From contig NW_026262712.1 in NCBI RefSeq assembly GCF_021869535.1, positions 108,621,640 to 108,685,639 of the forward strand: a stretch of 64,000 nt of DNA, read 5' to 3'. The stretch is from Mytilus californianus. Taxonomy: Eukaryota; Mollusca; Bivalvia; Mytilida; Mytilidae. The first letter of the stretch is position 1; each line of letters begins with the position of its first letter. The notes under the pieces were generated by a model. It saw only the letters and a program-made list of their open reading frames with translations. It did not search any database and was not told the DNA's origin. Shown here piece after piece: positions 44,919-55,869 of the stretch. The translations under genes and the position numbers were made by a program.

Positions 44919-46982
44919 TTATTTTTTATGAGTTGCTGCAAAATAAGCATCTAAAATATCAGCATACACATTTTTCATGTCTATTGCCTCTGATAAATCC
45001 GATTTCTCCGTGAACGTTTTCATGAAATTAGTACAATTTCCAAACATGACGTTAACACCAACTTGTTTGTATTCGGAGTTGATCTGTATTAAAGCCTTCA
45101 TACCATTCATGTCAATATAATTCATAGACGAACAGTCGATAATAATGTGCGTAAGAGGTACCACGGGTATTTCGTTTTCATGATTTGTCTTGGACAGCGA
45201 CATCCTTTCATCATTGTTCCCGCTATTTTCACTTTGATTTATGTTAATTTCAGCATTAGTATTTAATTTTTTGTCTTGTAGTTTTCGATAGGCTTTCGGA
45301 TTAAATGTTGCTTTGTATAATTCCTTTATGAATTGATCAGCTGTTGCAAAGTAAAGAGATGATTCCATTCGGAATATCGCAATTGTCGAATTACATAATG
45401 GAACATCATGATTCTTTTGCTCCAGAAGACGATCTTCTTGTTCAACCTTTCTAATGGTATACGAAGATGAATTCTGACTTTGCACGACAACTGTTAAAAG
45501 ACAAAGTAGCACTCCTACATACAAAGCGTAAGGAAAATCAATAAGAACACCGCACAATACCGTTCCAACAAATATAACAAAATCATAACGGTTTACCCGC
45601 CAAAGTTTCGGTAGTTCCTTGAACTGGTATAATAGATTTTTAACAGCTACTATGATCATTACTGCAAGAACAGCTTTAGGAGCTGATTCCAAGTATTTTC
45701 CTATGAACATTATTACAAGCAAGACAAAAATAGCTGATACTATTCCATTCAATGTTGTCTTTGCGCCCATTGTACTTAAAACGACTGTACGAGGTGGTGC
45801 AACGCAAGCTGGAAAGCAGGAGAAAAAAGACCCACCTAAATTAGCAATGCCGTATGCAACCAGTTCTTGATTGTCGTTAACTGAATATCCGTGCTTCACT
45901 TCACAAAGTCGGGCCATCGAAATCGTGAGCACAAACACGATTAAACCGACAACAATACTATGTCCTATTATATCTACAGACACTCGAGGTAGTTGCGGCG
46001 TTGGTAGTCCAGCAGGTATTTCTCCTACTACACCTACATCGAAGGTGTCATGTAACTTTGCAAAGTACGAAATAATTGTTGCTATGACAACTAAAATGAT
46101 ATCGATTGGTATTGGCATTTTCATTTTGTTTTTGAATCTCTCATTAATAACATCTTTTACCAAAACAAGTATTATCAAGCATATGATAGAGACCAATAAT
46201 GTAGCAACATGAATCTTTGGAAATGCTTTGAATATTTCAATATATACATATATCAGCTTTCCTGGTTTGTTGACAGGTTGGATTGTTATGCCAAGTGCAT
46301 TAGGGACTTGGCTGGAAATGATGTGAATAGCACCGGTTGTGGTAAAAGCTGCAATGAAAGAAGATGACAAATAAGATGTAATGAAACCCATTCGACACAA
46401 TCCCATGATTAGCAACAACAATCCAACGATAAATGACGAACCTGCTGCTACAGACACTTTGTAATCTAACACTGCATTGTCCATTCTCGGTGAAACTGTT
46501 GTTATGTTATTAACCATGGAACCGTTAACGGCTTGGTGATGACCATGCAAATCAAACTGTTCTAACTGTGATTCTACCAGTTCTGCTGTGAAAATTGCAA
46601 TCACAGCATTTGTTCCGAAAGAAACATGTTGAGATGTTCCGAAAATAACATACAGAAGCACAGGAAAAAATGATGTATACAACCCATATGCCGGCGATAA
46701 TGATGCTAATATTCCGAACGCAAGTCCTTGAGGAAAATGAAGGCATGCCACAGATAAACCACTTATTATATCATCTAAGATGTAATTCCGAACCTTATAT
46801 GTTCTTATAACGTTTATTACTGGGAATAGTGCTAATAGAAACGCACATAATTTAGAAAGGGAGCATTTGTTCTTAATGTTTTCTGAAAATGACCTAGATG
46901 AACGCTTTGGTTTGCCATAAAAATCATACAACTCAGACTGTGTTTTAAGAGATCTGGAAAGCTGTACAACGTCAGACGACAT
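44919..46982 (-). CDS. SLC26-family anion transporter, copy 3
   Basis: A single-exon frame of 687 aa from the conserved MSSDVVQLSRSLK; an in-frame ATG at 47012 would add ten unconserved residues. The domain order is as in copy 2: N-terminus; membrane domain with HFPQGLAFG (82-90), SFGTNAVIA and CVAPPRT; glycosylatable loop (NGS, NIT); C-terminal STAS domain with IIIDCSSMNYIDMNG, ending FAATHKK. Gln85 and Phe89 are kept, unlike copies 1 and 2, so this copy is closest to a canonical SLC26 anion site. The splice acceptor TATTTTTAG (ending 47039) precedes the gene. On the minus strand AATAAA overlaps the stop codon, as in copy 2. It is probably a plasma-membrane anion exchanger or channel; substrate unknown. 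Confidence 0.95.
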   Translation of the reverse strand: MSSDVVQLSRSLKTQSELYDFYGKPKRSSRSFSENIKNKCSLSKLCAFLLALFPVINVIRTYKVRNYILDDIISGLSVACLHFPQGLAFGILASLSPAYGLYTSFFPVLLYVIFGTSQHVSFGTNAVIAIFTAELVESQLEQFDLHGHHQAVNGSMVNNITTVSPRMDNAVLDYKVSVAAGSSFIVGLLLLIMGLCRMGFITSYLSSSFIAAFTTTGAIHIISSQVPNALGITIQPVNKPGKLIYVYIEIFKAFPKIHVATLLVSIICLIILVLVKDVINERFKNKMKMPIPIDIILVVIATIISYFAKLHDTFDVGVVGEIPAGLPTPQLPRVSVDIIGHSIVVGLIVFVLTISMARLCEVKHGYSVNDNQELVAYGIANLGGSFFSCFPACVAPPRTVVLSTMGAKTTLNGIVSAIFVLLVIMFIGKYLESAPKAVLAVMIIVAVKNLLYQFKELPKLWRVNRYDFVIFVGTVLCGVLIDFPYALYVGVLLCLLTVVVQSQNSSSYTIRKVEQEDRLLEQKNHDVPLCNSTIAIFRMESSLYFATADQFIKELYKATFNPKAYRKLQDKKLNTNAEININQSENSGNNDERMSLSKTNHENEIPVVPLTHIIIDCSSMNYIDMNGMKALIQINSEYKQVGVNVMFGNCTNFMKTFTEKSDLSEAIDMKNVYADILDAYFAATHKK

Positions 46983-47038
46983 TTCTCCGCCGTTGATAAT
47001 CATGATAATCAAAATTGGAAACCAGGCTGAATTATTAC

Positions 47039-48581
47039 CTAAAAATAGAGAAATAACAAATTATTCTTCTCTTTTTTCACTGATTACATAACTTAACCAT
47101 ATAAGGTAACCGAAATCCGACAAACCAACCATGGAAATTTACTATGAAAATGTATATGTAAGTTAAAGAATGTAAATAATTCTCTCTGTGAATAGGTATT
47201 ATCCAAATTTTATTGATATCCGTTTCGTTGATAAAATACAAAAGTTTTAACGAAACTTGTTTCATTCACAAATTCCAAATAATAATAATAACTGTCTCAA
47301 AACAAGGCACCCATCCTCGTTTCCACTTTTCGTATCAAAAAATCAATTCAAACTGGGACATAACTCTTAGAAGTGTTACCGACAAGGATATTCTACTTAT
47401 ATACACATCTTCATATAAGAATCTTACAATGAATAAAGTTTAATGAGCATCGGATAAACCCTAAAGTTGTTGCAACAAAGTTCACACTGGATAGTACCAT
47501 AGATGTATAATGGTAAAGCGGAAAATTCTTCATGTTAGGATCTTACAATGAACAAAGTTTCATGAACATCTGATGAAGCATGTAAGCACGTAGGAGGAGT
47601 TGCGTCCAAAAATGATATGGTCATCTTCATATTAAATCTTTGACAACATAGTTAAAAGGATATGGTGGGTATAAGTCGATGAAATTTAAACCTAATTATT
47701 AAAAAGCCTATAAAAAATAATGACACTAGATGTCAACATAGGTCGTCAATAAAAGACAAGTGGGTATAATGTCAACCTCTTGATCGACCCAGTCTAGAAA
47801 TGTGGGGGAAAACAGAGATTATCAAAGATTTGCCACTAAAACCAACTTCTATATAGGACCAAAAAACACTTATTATCTATTAATGAAGAAATAAGACCGT
47901 GTAAAGTTTGTGATGATGATGAAGTGCACTTTTTTCTTCATTGTCGTAACAGTAATAACATAAAAAGTAATGTAGCAGTAATAGTATTAGAAGTAATATC
48001 GATTGATTATATTGAAATTTATCATCCTAACTTTAAGCAGATTAACACATTCTCAAAGTTAAAAATTATCTTCAATTCAGATAAAGATATTTTGTCCACT
48101 GTCGTTATCTATATGAAGCAATCTTTAGAATGGTGAAAGTGCATGAAGTCCATATTGGTCAGTCATATATACTTATGAATAGACAAGATGTATGTTTATA
48201 AAATTGTAATGTATATATCTATGTAAGTATGTCTGAATAGCGCCTTCATAAATATTGCACTGTTTACGCGGTATCAAGAGAACATATTTAGATTCAGTAT
48301 TCAAATAGAAAGAAAGGATAATGGGTAGACATATATTTTGACTTGTAATTTAATTGCAAAAAGTAGATTAGAAATGTTTGTAATTATATTTACTTTATAA
48401 AACATCATAGATGTAAAACCCAGTTTGAGTAGAATTAATACAAAGTATACTATCCACACTAACCGACTGAAAAATTTGATATTTATATTAGTGAGAATGG
48501 AATGTAAACTCAGTATAAAGACAACATACCTTGGAGAACTGTTGGTAAAGTTTGACACGAGGAAATATAAAGAGAACTTAC
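47039..48581 (-). other. Proposed 5'-UTR intron of SLC26 copy 3
   Basis: The donor GTAAGT (48581-48576) and acceptor TATTTTTAG (ending 47039) bracket 1.5 kb. Upstream of the donor, CGCAACTCTTGATAA (about 48674-48660) matches the block seen in the first-exon regions of copies 1 and 2. A strong ETS-type motif (GCCGGAAGTG) lies at about 48725-48716. The TATA-like box of copies 1 and 2 is not kept. Confidence 0.4.
47879..48136 (+). pseudogene. LINE ORF2 C-terminal fragment
   Basis: The frame reads INEEIRPCKVCDDDEVHFFL followed by HCRNSN, i.e. Cys-X2-Cys ... His ... His-Cys, the LINE C-terminal module. It continues to a stop after YMKQSLEW. No RT precedes it, so it is a short truncated relic inside the proposed intron of copy 3. 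Confidence 0.6.
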
Positions 48582-48769
48582 TATTTTCTAAGTTATGGCT
48601 CCATTTTCATCAGGTTTGTGTGCCTGTGCTCCTAAAATAAATATATGGTTCGTTTTTATTATCAAGAGTTGCGAACCAATGTGGTTTACAATTTAATCTT
48701 GAGATAAAGAATACACTTCCGGCAGTATAAAGATCAATATTTTAAATATAGCAACAACTGAAAAGTGAT

Positions 48770-51540
48770 GTAATTTAAACTTGAATTAAATGCGTGAATG
48801 AATCGAATTCCTTAAAAAAAGAACAAAATATATCTTAGGTACTTAAAATTAATGATCCACAGAAAGAAGTAAATCTGTCAAACGCTATTTAACATAAAGT
48901 TTGTTAAAAAGAAATTCAAAAAAGTTCCAACAGCACGCTCATTTTAGCAAGGAAGGGTAAGACTAAAATACTCAAAATAAATGAAACTTACAAATTCAAT
49001 AGAATTTGATGTGAATTTTGATGAAAAATATAACATACTTGACTATTGATGAAATTCTTAGTTTATGTAAGATTGAGTGAATGAATTGATAATTGGTATT
49101 TTACAATTTTAGTGGAACCCCTAAACAATAAATGTTATAAAACAGATTTAAATATTTGATTTATCATTGTGTTATTTGATTTTTTCCAAGGTTGTTGAAA
49201 GGTCAACAGTAACGGGTAAACGTACATTAAGGAAAAACGTAGTTTTGGTAAAATTAGTCAACAGCAAAACCTGTAAAAATACTAGATATTTTTTCTGTGG
49301 TAATAAATCTTCAATTCCAACTACACTTTCTGGTGGTACGTCTTTGGATAATCGCAATTTGTGCTGCATATTTTTAAAAAAGAAGTAAGAAATGCATCCA
49401 TATATATCTATTTCACTCAAGAGTTTCCTAAATTGGGAAGTTGATGAAACTAGGTTGAATTAAATAGTAAAAAGTTTGTGTAATTTACTTTAAAGATTTT
49501 CCAACAATTTTACAAACATATGTATCATTTAAATGTAAAAGTATACTGCGGGGTTTATATTGCCCCCCCACCCCTTTTTTCACCACACCCAATTGTTTAA
49601 CTGTAGCAAAGGAAACTTAAATATTTTGTTCACAGATTAAATTTTAAGATAGACGATTGGAAGATCTAATTGTTATTTGGGTAAAGGGCTAAAGGTCGTA
49701 ATCCCCTCTCTCGTGGTCACAAACATTCAAATTCTCATCTTATTTATGATCATTGTTTCTTTACTTCTGTGTGTCGGCATAGTAGATTTGCTAGAGATTA
49801 TATTTCTGGAAACTATAGTTTCTACGTTGCGATAATTGTTGAGACTCTATAAGTATCTATATGTGTTTGTATACATCCTTTGTTTAAAATATAATTCATA
49901 TTCGAAAAATATTGCAAGTTCTACATTCAAAATCTATTAAGAAGTATATTCATTCGCCTTACCTTGAAGTTAAACAACATTTGACAAAAGTTTGATACGA
50001 AATGCATTTATATATCGTCTAAGAAAAGAAGTTACACATGGGATACTTTGACGTTCATTTATGTAAATTATGTAATAAAAGCAATAATACACACAGGTTA
50101 AATTCAATAATCTTAGGGTTTAAATCAGATGGTTAATATTGAGATTTACTTGTAGAGTATCGAGTTACGAGTTAAGAAAGTAGAGTTGCGAGATATAAAA
50201 GTCGAGTTGCGAGTTAACAAAGTCGAGTTGAGAGTTACAAAAGTCGAGTTGCGAGTTACAAAAGTCGAGTTTCAAGTTAAAAGGTTGTAAATTTTAAAAA
50301 GTCGAGTTGCGAGTTAAGAAATTCGGAAATTGTATATATATGCATTCATCTATGCGTATAACGCTTCTATTATTTTATTTTAAAAATTAATTTCAACACC
50401 TAAAAATTTAATATTGCGTTTAAAATCATATAAAAACTATACAAACGTATATTCTCCTTACCTTGAAATAATGCTTGTGATTAACGTTGGAAACGAAATG
50501 TTTTTATATATCGTCCAAAAAGAAGTTACCCATGGGATAATTTCCCACTCCCGTCTTGTTATAAAAGTCTTAATACAGTTTCACCATTTAAAATTATATT
50601 AGAGTTTAAATATTAATTTAGTAAAAAAAAAAATCGTATAGTTTCACAAACCAACAGGGTAAGAAAACCATAGCCGTTAATTGACGAAGTTCGAAACCGG
50701 CTTGTAGTATAGTGATGTAGGGCGGATGCATTGGTGGGCAGGTGGGTCGTACATTGCTCAACCAAGATCCCTGAAGCTTCACAGGAAGATTACACATATA
50801 TTGAAGTTATGCACCTGCTATTATGGAATTGTTTGAGGAATTGTTTCTCATTTTTGCAGACTTGGGAACTTAGTATTTTTTCTGTAAAATTTATGAAGAG
50901 GGTACAAGATTTGTGTAATCAAATCCTCCTACAGTTTACATTTTAATATTTGCAGTTTTCTGTAAAACAAAACGTGTATTCATTTTCAAATACCGTGGTA
51001 TTTTTTTTTTATCGAGATTTCAAAATGCTGTAAAGTAAATAACTGATTTTAATGCATTTGATTGATAACTACTTGTTATTTTACTATAGACAAATTCGAA
51101 ATTAAGGTAATCAACATTTTAAGGCATTATTTCTCTTACCAAATATTCAATCATCGATTGAATGAGATTGAGATTCAATATTGTATTAGGGTCTCACCAC
51201 ATACAAACATATAATAGGATTCACAGGATATAAAACATTAAAACATTTGCAATGTATGCACCAATCTTATGAGAGACGTTTAAGACACAATATATATATA
51301 TATATACCTTTTTACACATTTACATATAAAATTTGCAGACTGAGTGTTAATTTTAGATACGTAAAACATTTTGTTTCTTTTAAAACTTGTGAAATATTTA
51401 TTATAGTGTTTCTCCTCAACGACATGTTGTTGCAGGTTTTGGCAACTAGAGTAGCAACATTTTCATTATTAAATAAAAAAAATTGTTTAACTATCTGATA
51501 GTAATTTTAACGTTCATCAAAACGTATAGCTTCAAGTATC
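48770..51540. other. Gene-poor AT-rich stretch
   Basis: No gene was recognised. It holds a ~21-bp minisatellite (50156-50326), a C-run near 49562-49575, a (TA)n at about 51292-51306 and short frames without known motifs. A minus-strand frame at 49420-49172 is discussed among the rejected items. Confidence 0.45.
50156..50326 (+). repeat. ~21-bp minisatellite (GTCGAGTTGCGAGTTA)
   Basis: About eight imperfect copies of a unit built on GTCGAGTTGCGAGTTA plus an A-rich spacer, with one degenerate gap near 50283-50300. No function is suggested. Confidence 0.8.
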
Positions 51541-51544
51541 ATGA

Positions 51545-52700
51545 TTTGTCTTAAATCTTCATATAGTGGGCATTATAAAATGACATGAACTTCATCTTCG
51601 ATATTAGAATTACAGTTAAAACATGCCCTTTCATGAACCTCTTTTCTTTCATACCTTCCAGTATTTTATTTTAAATGGAGCTACCCCACATCCAAAGCGG
51701 GCAAGACCACTTCTGTGTTTAATTGACAGAATATTTTTCAAATACATTTCAGTACAATAATCATTTTTAAACAACGTATAAGTACCCAATTGACTTCCCT
51801 CTACATAAGCAGCAACTCTTTCACACCAATCTGCCTTAAACTTATTTTAAAATACATGTTCCTTAATTGTTTTACTACTATTTTTGTTTAATATATTTAT
51901 CTCAAATCACAGTGTTGCTGATAATTATATATTTATAACTTCTCTTGAACTTTAAAGTTCCAATTCTTAATTCTAGTATTACACTTCATATGGACCATTT
52001 AAAAATGAAAAAAAAGTTATTTTATGTCGGTCCATTATGGAACTCCTTGCTTAATGTCTTAAGACATTTGTCCATTGTTTAACGCATGGTAGGTTCCAGT
52101 CCATATCACCAGCTATGGCATCCTTTGGCGTGTATTTAGCAACATGAAAAATAAATTTCATTGTCCTGCTTTTGTCTGTTTTTATGCAGAATAAGTCCCT
52201 GGTTCCCAAAATACATGCATCATAACTAATAACAGACCATACTATAGTATAGTACAGTTTTGAAGAAAACAATTGTGCTGGAAAACTCCATGCGTTCTAC
52301 TCTTTATCCAAATGCTCTACTAGCTGATTTTGCTACTGCTTTAGCCATTAACCGATGATCTAAATATTTGGTCAACAGTAAGCCAAAATATTGATAATTT
52401 TTCACATACTCTATAACTTTACCACTAATAGAAAAATCAAAATTAGTTTGTGCAACAGATGGATTTCTAAAATGCATGATCTATTGATATTAACTATCAG
52501 CTAATTATTGAGACACCATGTACTAAGCACATCCAGCATTTTTTGTAAATCTTCTTCATTCTCAGCCATAAAAATAACATCATCAGCATAAAAAAATATA
52601 CTAGTAGCTATTTTTTCTTCGTCTATGCTATTACCAATACTCAAAGCATCAATACCATCAATCAAATTATTAACATATATATATATATATTAAACATTAT
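51545..52700 (-). pseudogene. LINE ORF2 remnant
   Basis: On the minus strand: GIDALSIGNSIDEEKIATS leads into FYADDVIFMAENEEDLQ (catalytic YADD at 52590-52579), then stops and shifts; 52272-52051 reads LYYTIVWSVISYDACILGTR and AKYTPKDAIAGDMDW; and about 51655-51560 reads ERACFNCNSNIEDEVHVIL before a stop and CPLYEDL, the Cys-X2-Cys ... His ... Cys module. The order is that of a LINE ORF2 C-terminal half. Stops and frameshifts are frequent, so it is old. It is distinct in sequence from the elements at 1524 and 34977. Confidence 0.75.
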
Positions 52701-53220
52701 AGATGATAAACACAACTTCTGCTTAACTCAAAATCTCAATAAACGATTCAGTCATATAACCATTTATACGCACTCTACATTCTACGTTAGAGTATAAAGC
52801 TTTAAAATTATGTTTTCTTTAATATCACAATGTTCAACCTTATTAGATACCAGGCTTAAAATTGTGTATGTCAGACGAGTGTTCAGTTTACAATAAACTC
52901 ATCAGTGACATTTGAATAAAAAAGTTTAAATGGCCAAATAAAGTACGAAGTTGAAGAACATTGAGGACTTCATATATATTGGAATGCATGAACCCAAGAA
53001 CGAAATTTACCTCACTAACAGTTTTAGGAACTGATGTCATGTAACCATTAAGCAATTCTGAAAAACTTTGTATATATATCAAATGTATAATGATTGTGTT
53101 TGTCCTCCTTGCTTAAGCTTTGTTACATTAGATGTTATTTGTTTCAGTGTGCCTCTATCATCAGTGTATATATTGATATTTAGTTTACTGTACATGCAAT
53201 TGGTTCCTCTGCACTGATGT
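52701..53220. other. AT-rich stretch next to the 30-bp minisatellite
   Basis: A TA microsatellite (about 52675-52691) leads into AT-rich sequence. AAAGTACGAAGTTGAAGAACATTGAGGAC (about 52939-52965, partly family L-like) is the only repeat hint. No gene was recognised. Confidence 0.4.
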
Positions 53221-53979
53221 AATGCATTGGATGTATGAGAATAAAGATGAAATGCATTGGCTGTATGAGAATAAAGATGAAATGCATTGGCTGTATGAGA
53301 ATAAAGATGAAATGCATTGGCTGTATGAGAATAAGGATGAAATGCATTGGCTGGACGAGAATAAAGATGAAATTCATTGGCTGTATGAGAATAAGGATGA
53401 AATTCATTGGCTGTATGAGAATAAAGATGAAATTCATTGGCTGTATGAGAATAATGAAGGAATGCACTGGCTGTGTGAGAATAATGAAAGAATGCATTGG
53501 CTATATCCGAATATAGATGAAATGCATTGGCTGTATAAGAATAATGAAAGAATGCATTGGGTATATCCGAATATAGATGAAATGCATTGGCTGTATGAGA
53601 ATAAAGATGAAATGCATTGGCTGTATGAGAATATAGATGATATGCATTGGCTGTATGAGAATAAAGATGAAATGCATTGGCTGTATGAGAATAAAGATGA
53701 AATGCATTGGCTGTATGAGAATAAAGATGAAATGCAGCCAATGCATTGGCTGTATGAGAATATAGATGAAATGCATTGGCTGTATGGGAATAAAGATGAA
53801 ATGCATTGGCTGTATGAGAATAAAGATGAAATGCATTGGCTGTATGAGAATATAGATGAAATGCATTGGCTGTATGAGAATAAAGATGAAATGCATTGGC
53901 TGTATGAGAATATAGATGAAATGCATTGGCTGTATGAGAATAAAGATGAAATGCATTGGCTGTATGAGAATAAAGATGT
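53221..53979 (+). repeat. 30-bp minisatellite, 25 units
   Basis: The unit is AATGCATTGGCTGTATGAGA plus ATA(A/T)AGATGA. Seventeen units (53221-53730) are followed by a 9-bp piece (53731-53739) and eight more (53740-53979). Variants cluster: AATGAAAG-type units at 53451-53560 and ATAGATGA-type units interspersed after 53500. Because unit and interruption are multiples of three, frames stay open for the whole array: the plus strand can be read as repeated MHWLYENKDE (ORF 53222-54073), and all three minus frames are open too. That makes coding status doubtful. The 9-bp junction creates CAGCCAATGCATTGGCTG, a perfect 18-bp palindrome (53735-53752). Confidence 0.9.
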
Positions 53980-54289
53980 AATGTTAATAAAGTGGTCTTT
54001 TAGTGATGTCAAATCTTTATTCTTTTGTTCCCTTTTTTGCAAGAAGTGTCATGTTATTATGGAAACATCCTAATTTTGTGAACAAATAGTATGCAACAGT
54101 GACATTTATAAGTTAATTTTACGCTATCTCCATTCATGAATCACAACTTCATTTATCACGCAATTGATACATAATTTATCACACGAAACCTAATTATGTA
54201 GGATATATGAAAGGAACTTGTCAAATAGGTCACTATATCATAAAATCATTTTCTAGTATTACATCATGATGTATTGTTTTATGATTACA

Positions 54290-54360
54290 TGTCATGCTGC
54301 ACATCAAGGGCCCTTGATTGGAATAATAAATATTCTTATTCTTATTCTTATTACATAACA
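54290..54360 (+). mobile_element. LINE 3' tail fragment with TTCTTA repeats
   Basis: AAGGGCCCTTGATTGG, AATAATAAATA and then three TTCTTA-type repeats resemble LINE 3' ends. No coding part is attached. Confidence 0.4.
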
Positions 54361-54516
54361 TTGAGAATGCCTGCCGGTATATACATTTTATAGAAGTGTA
54401 AATAAAATTATACAAATAAGATTATAAGTCAGTGTCAGTATCAAAAAAATCATTGAGGCTCTGTAAGTACAACTCTAAATTAGATCTGTATTCTGAATGT
54501 TAGAAAAACCTTTAAT

Positions 54517-55695
54517 TAGGTCTTTCCACTTTTCTGTGGAAAGACCTATTGGTTTTCTTCTGATTATTATTTTTTTCTTCTTCCGCCAGTTTTTTTCTGA
54601 CGGTGCTTTTTTGTTTCGCAAGATGTCGCTTAGATTTTTTGTGTATGATATCGAACAGTTATTGCGATTTTGAAACTGACCCTATTTAGCCGAATACTTT
54701 TTATTGTAAGAGTTATCTCCCCAAACACTGTTTTTCTTGTGTACACATCTCCTTCGCAACCGTAAAGGATTATGACAAATTTATGTCTCCAATTTGTTCG
54801 TTATATCCTCAGGATCTTAAGAATAATTTTGACCGAAGCGGTTCAGAAACTCCATATGAGAGTTATTTCCCCATCTGTATTTAAATTAAGTAAAATGTAA
54901 TTGTAATTGATAAACCATAAGTGATAGGGACCTAGGGTCTTTTGATTTGAGGTCCTTGGTCCAAAAAAAAGGAAAATAGGGTCAAGGTCAAAGGTCAAGG
55001 TCATTTTTAAATTTGGATTTTGGCTTATTTTCACCCCTTTTCAAACACGATATAAGATATCGACAACATAGTTTTACTTAATTGTTAGTTGCGACATGTC
55101 GTAACACATACATATCGGTATAAAGGGTACGCTTACATCAAATTAGAGTTTTCTCCCCTCTTTTATTTAAAAATATGCATATGGTGATATAACTCATGAA
55201 CCAAATATAATTAAGTCCTAGGGTCTTTTGATTTTAGGTCCTTGGTTGATGACCTTGAAATTGAGCTCAAGGTCATAGGTTAAATTCACATTCTAGATTT
55301 TGACCCTTGCTTTTACCTCATATGTATACATGATAAATCCATGGGACTTTTTGCATTAGGTTTCAAACCATTTAACCTTAGAAATGCCAACCGGAAGTGA
55401 CCTTGTGTAAACCGGAAGTAGCTTTTTTTGTACTTAACTAATGTAAAAGTTTATAAAACCAGATATTTTTGGTATCAGTGTCAATTAAACGTTTGAATAA
55501 TACCGGAAGTAACATTTTTCAAATCGGAAGTAATAAATTATCTCCCTTATTTAAAAAATATTGTATAGAAACCATATATTTTTGGAATCAGCGTACAATA
55601 AGCTATCATTTGAAGTCGGAAATGACATTTTAAAACGAATTTTACTATTTTCATATTAGAATACATTTTTTTTTGTGGAAAGACCTTCAATTGTT
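54517..55695 (+). mobile_element. Hairpin-ended repeat element
   Basis: The left end holds a perfect hairpin, AGGTCTTTCCAC / GTGGAAAGACCT with a 6-base loop (54519-54548). The same GTGGAAAGACCT recurs at the right end (55675-55686), followed by CAATTGTTC / GAACAATTG. The interior has two diverged internal repeats, each with CCTAGGGTCTTTTGATTT and GGTCCTTGG and GGTCAAGGTCA-like motifs, and several ACCGGAAGT-type motifs at 55390-55515. No coding frame. I recall this AGGTCTTTCCAC family as common in mussels; its class is unclear. Confidence 0.65.
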
Positions 55696-55869
55696 CTCTG
55701 AACAATTGGTTTTTAATTCTGAAAGAGTTTTGAATGACTGGTTTTGTCCGACTTTAACACTTATATTGTGGTTTGTATACAGTAGTCAGTTATTCAATGA
55801 TCCCCAATGGTTCCCTTCTCGAATATAACAGGTCGAACTAAATTATGTGTAGAAATGTAAAAATAATAC

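Noticed and set aside
46983-47012. Start of copy 3 at the upstream ATG
   Set aside because: The ten extra residues are not conserved in copies 1 and 2, whose frames start at the MSS position; kept only as an alternative.
49172-49420. Minus frame with KDVPPESVVGIEDLLPQKKY, preceded by an acceptor-like AAAATATGCAG
   Set aside because: It has the look of an exon, but I recognise no family, see no neighbouring exon and it is under 85 codons. A protein search would decide; a match to a transposase or host exon would revive it.
53079-54042. Long minus-strand frames (220, 202, 151 and 105 codons) over the minisatellite
   Set aside because: They are automatic products of a 30-bp unit without stops in those frames; all three minus frames are open at once, which no single gene needs.
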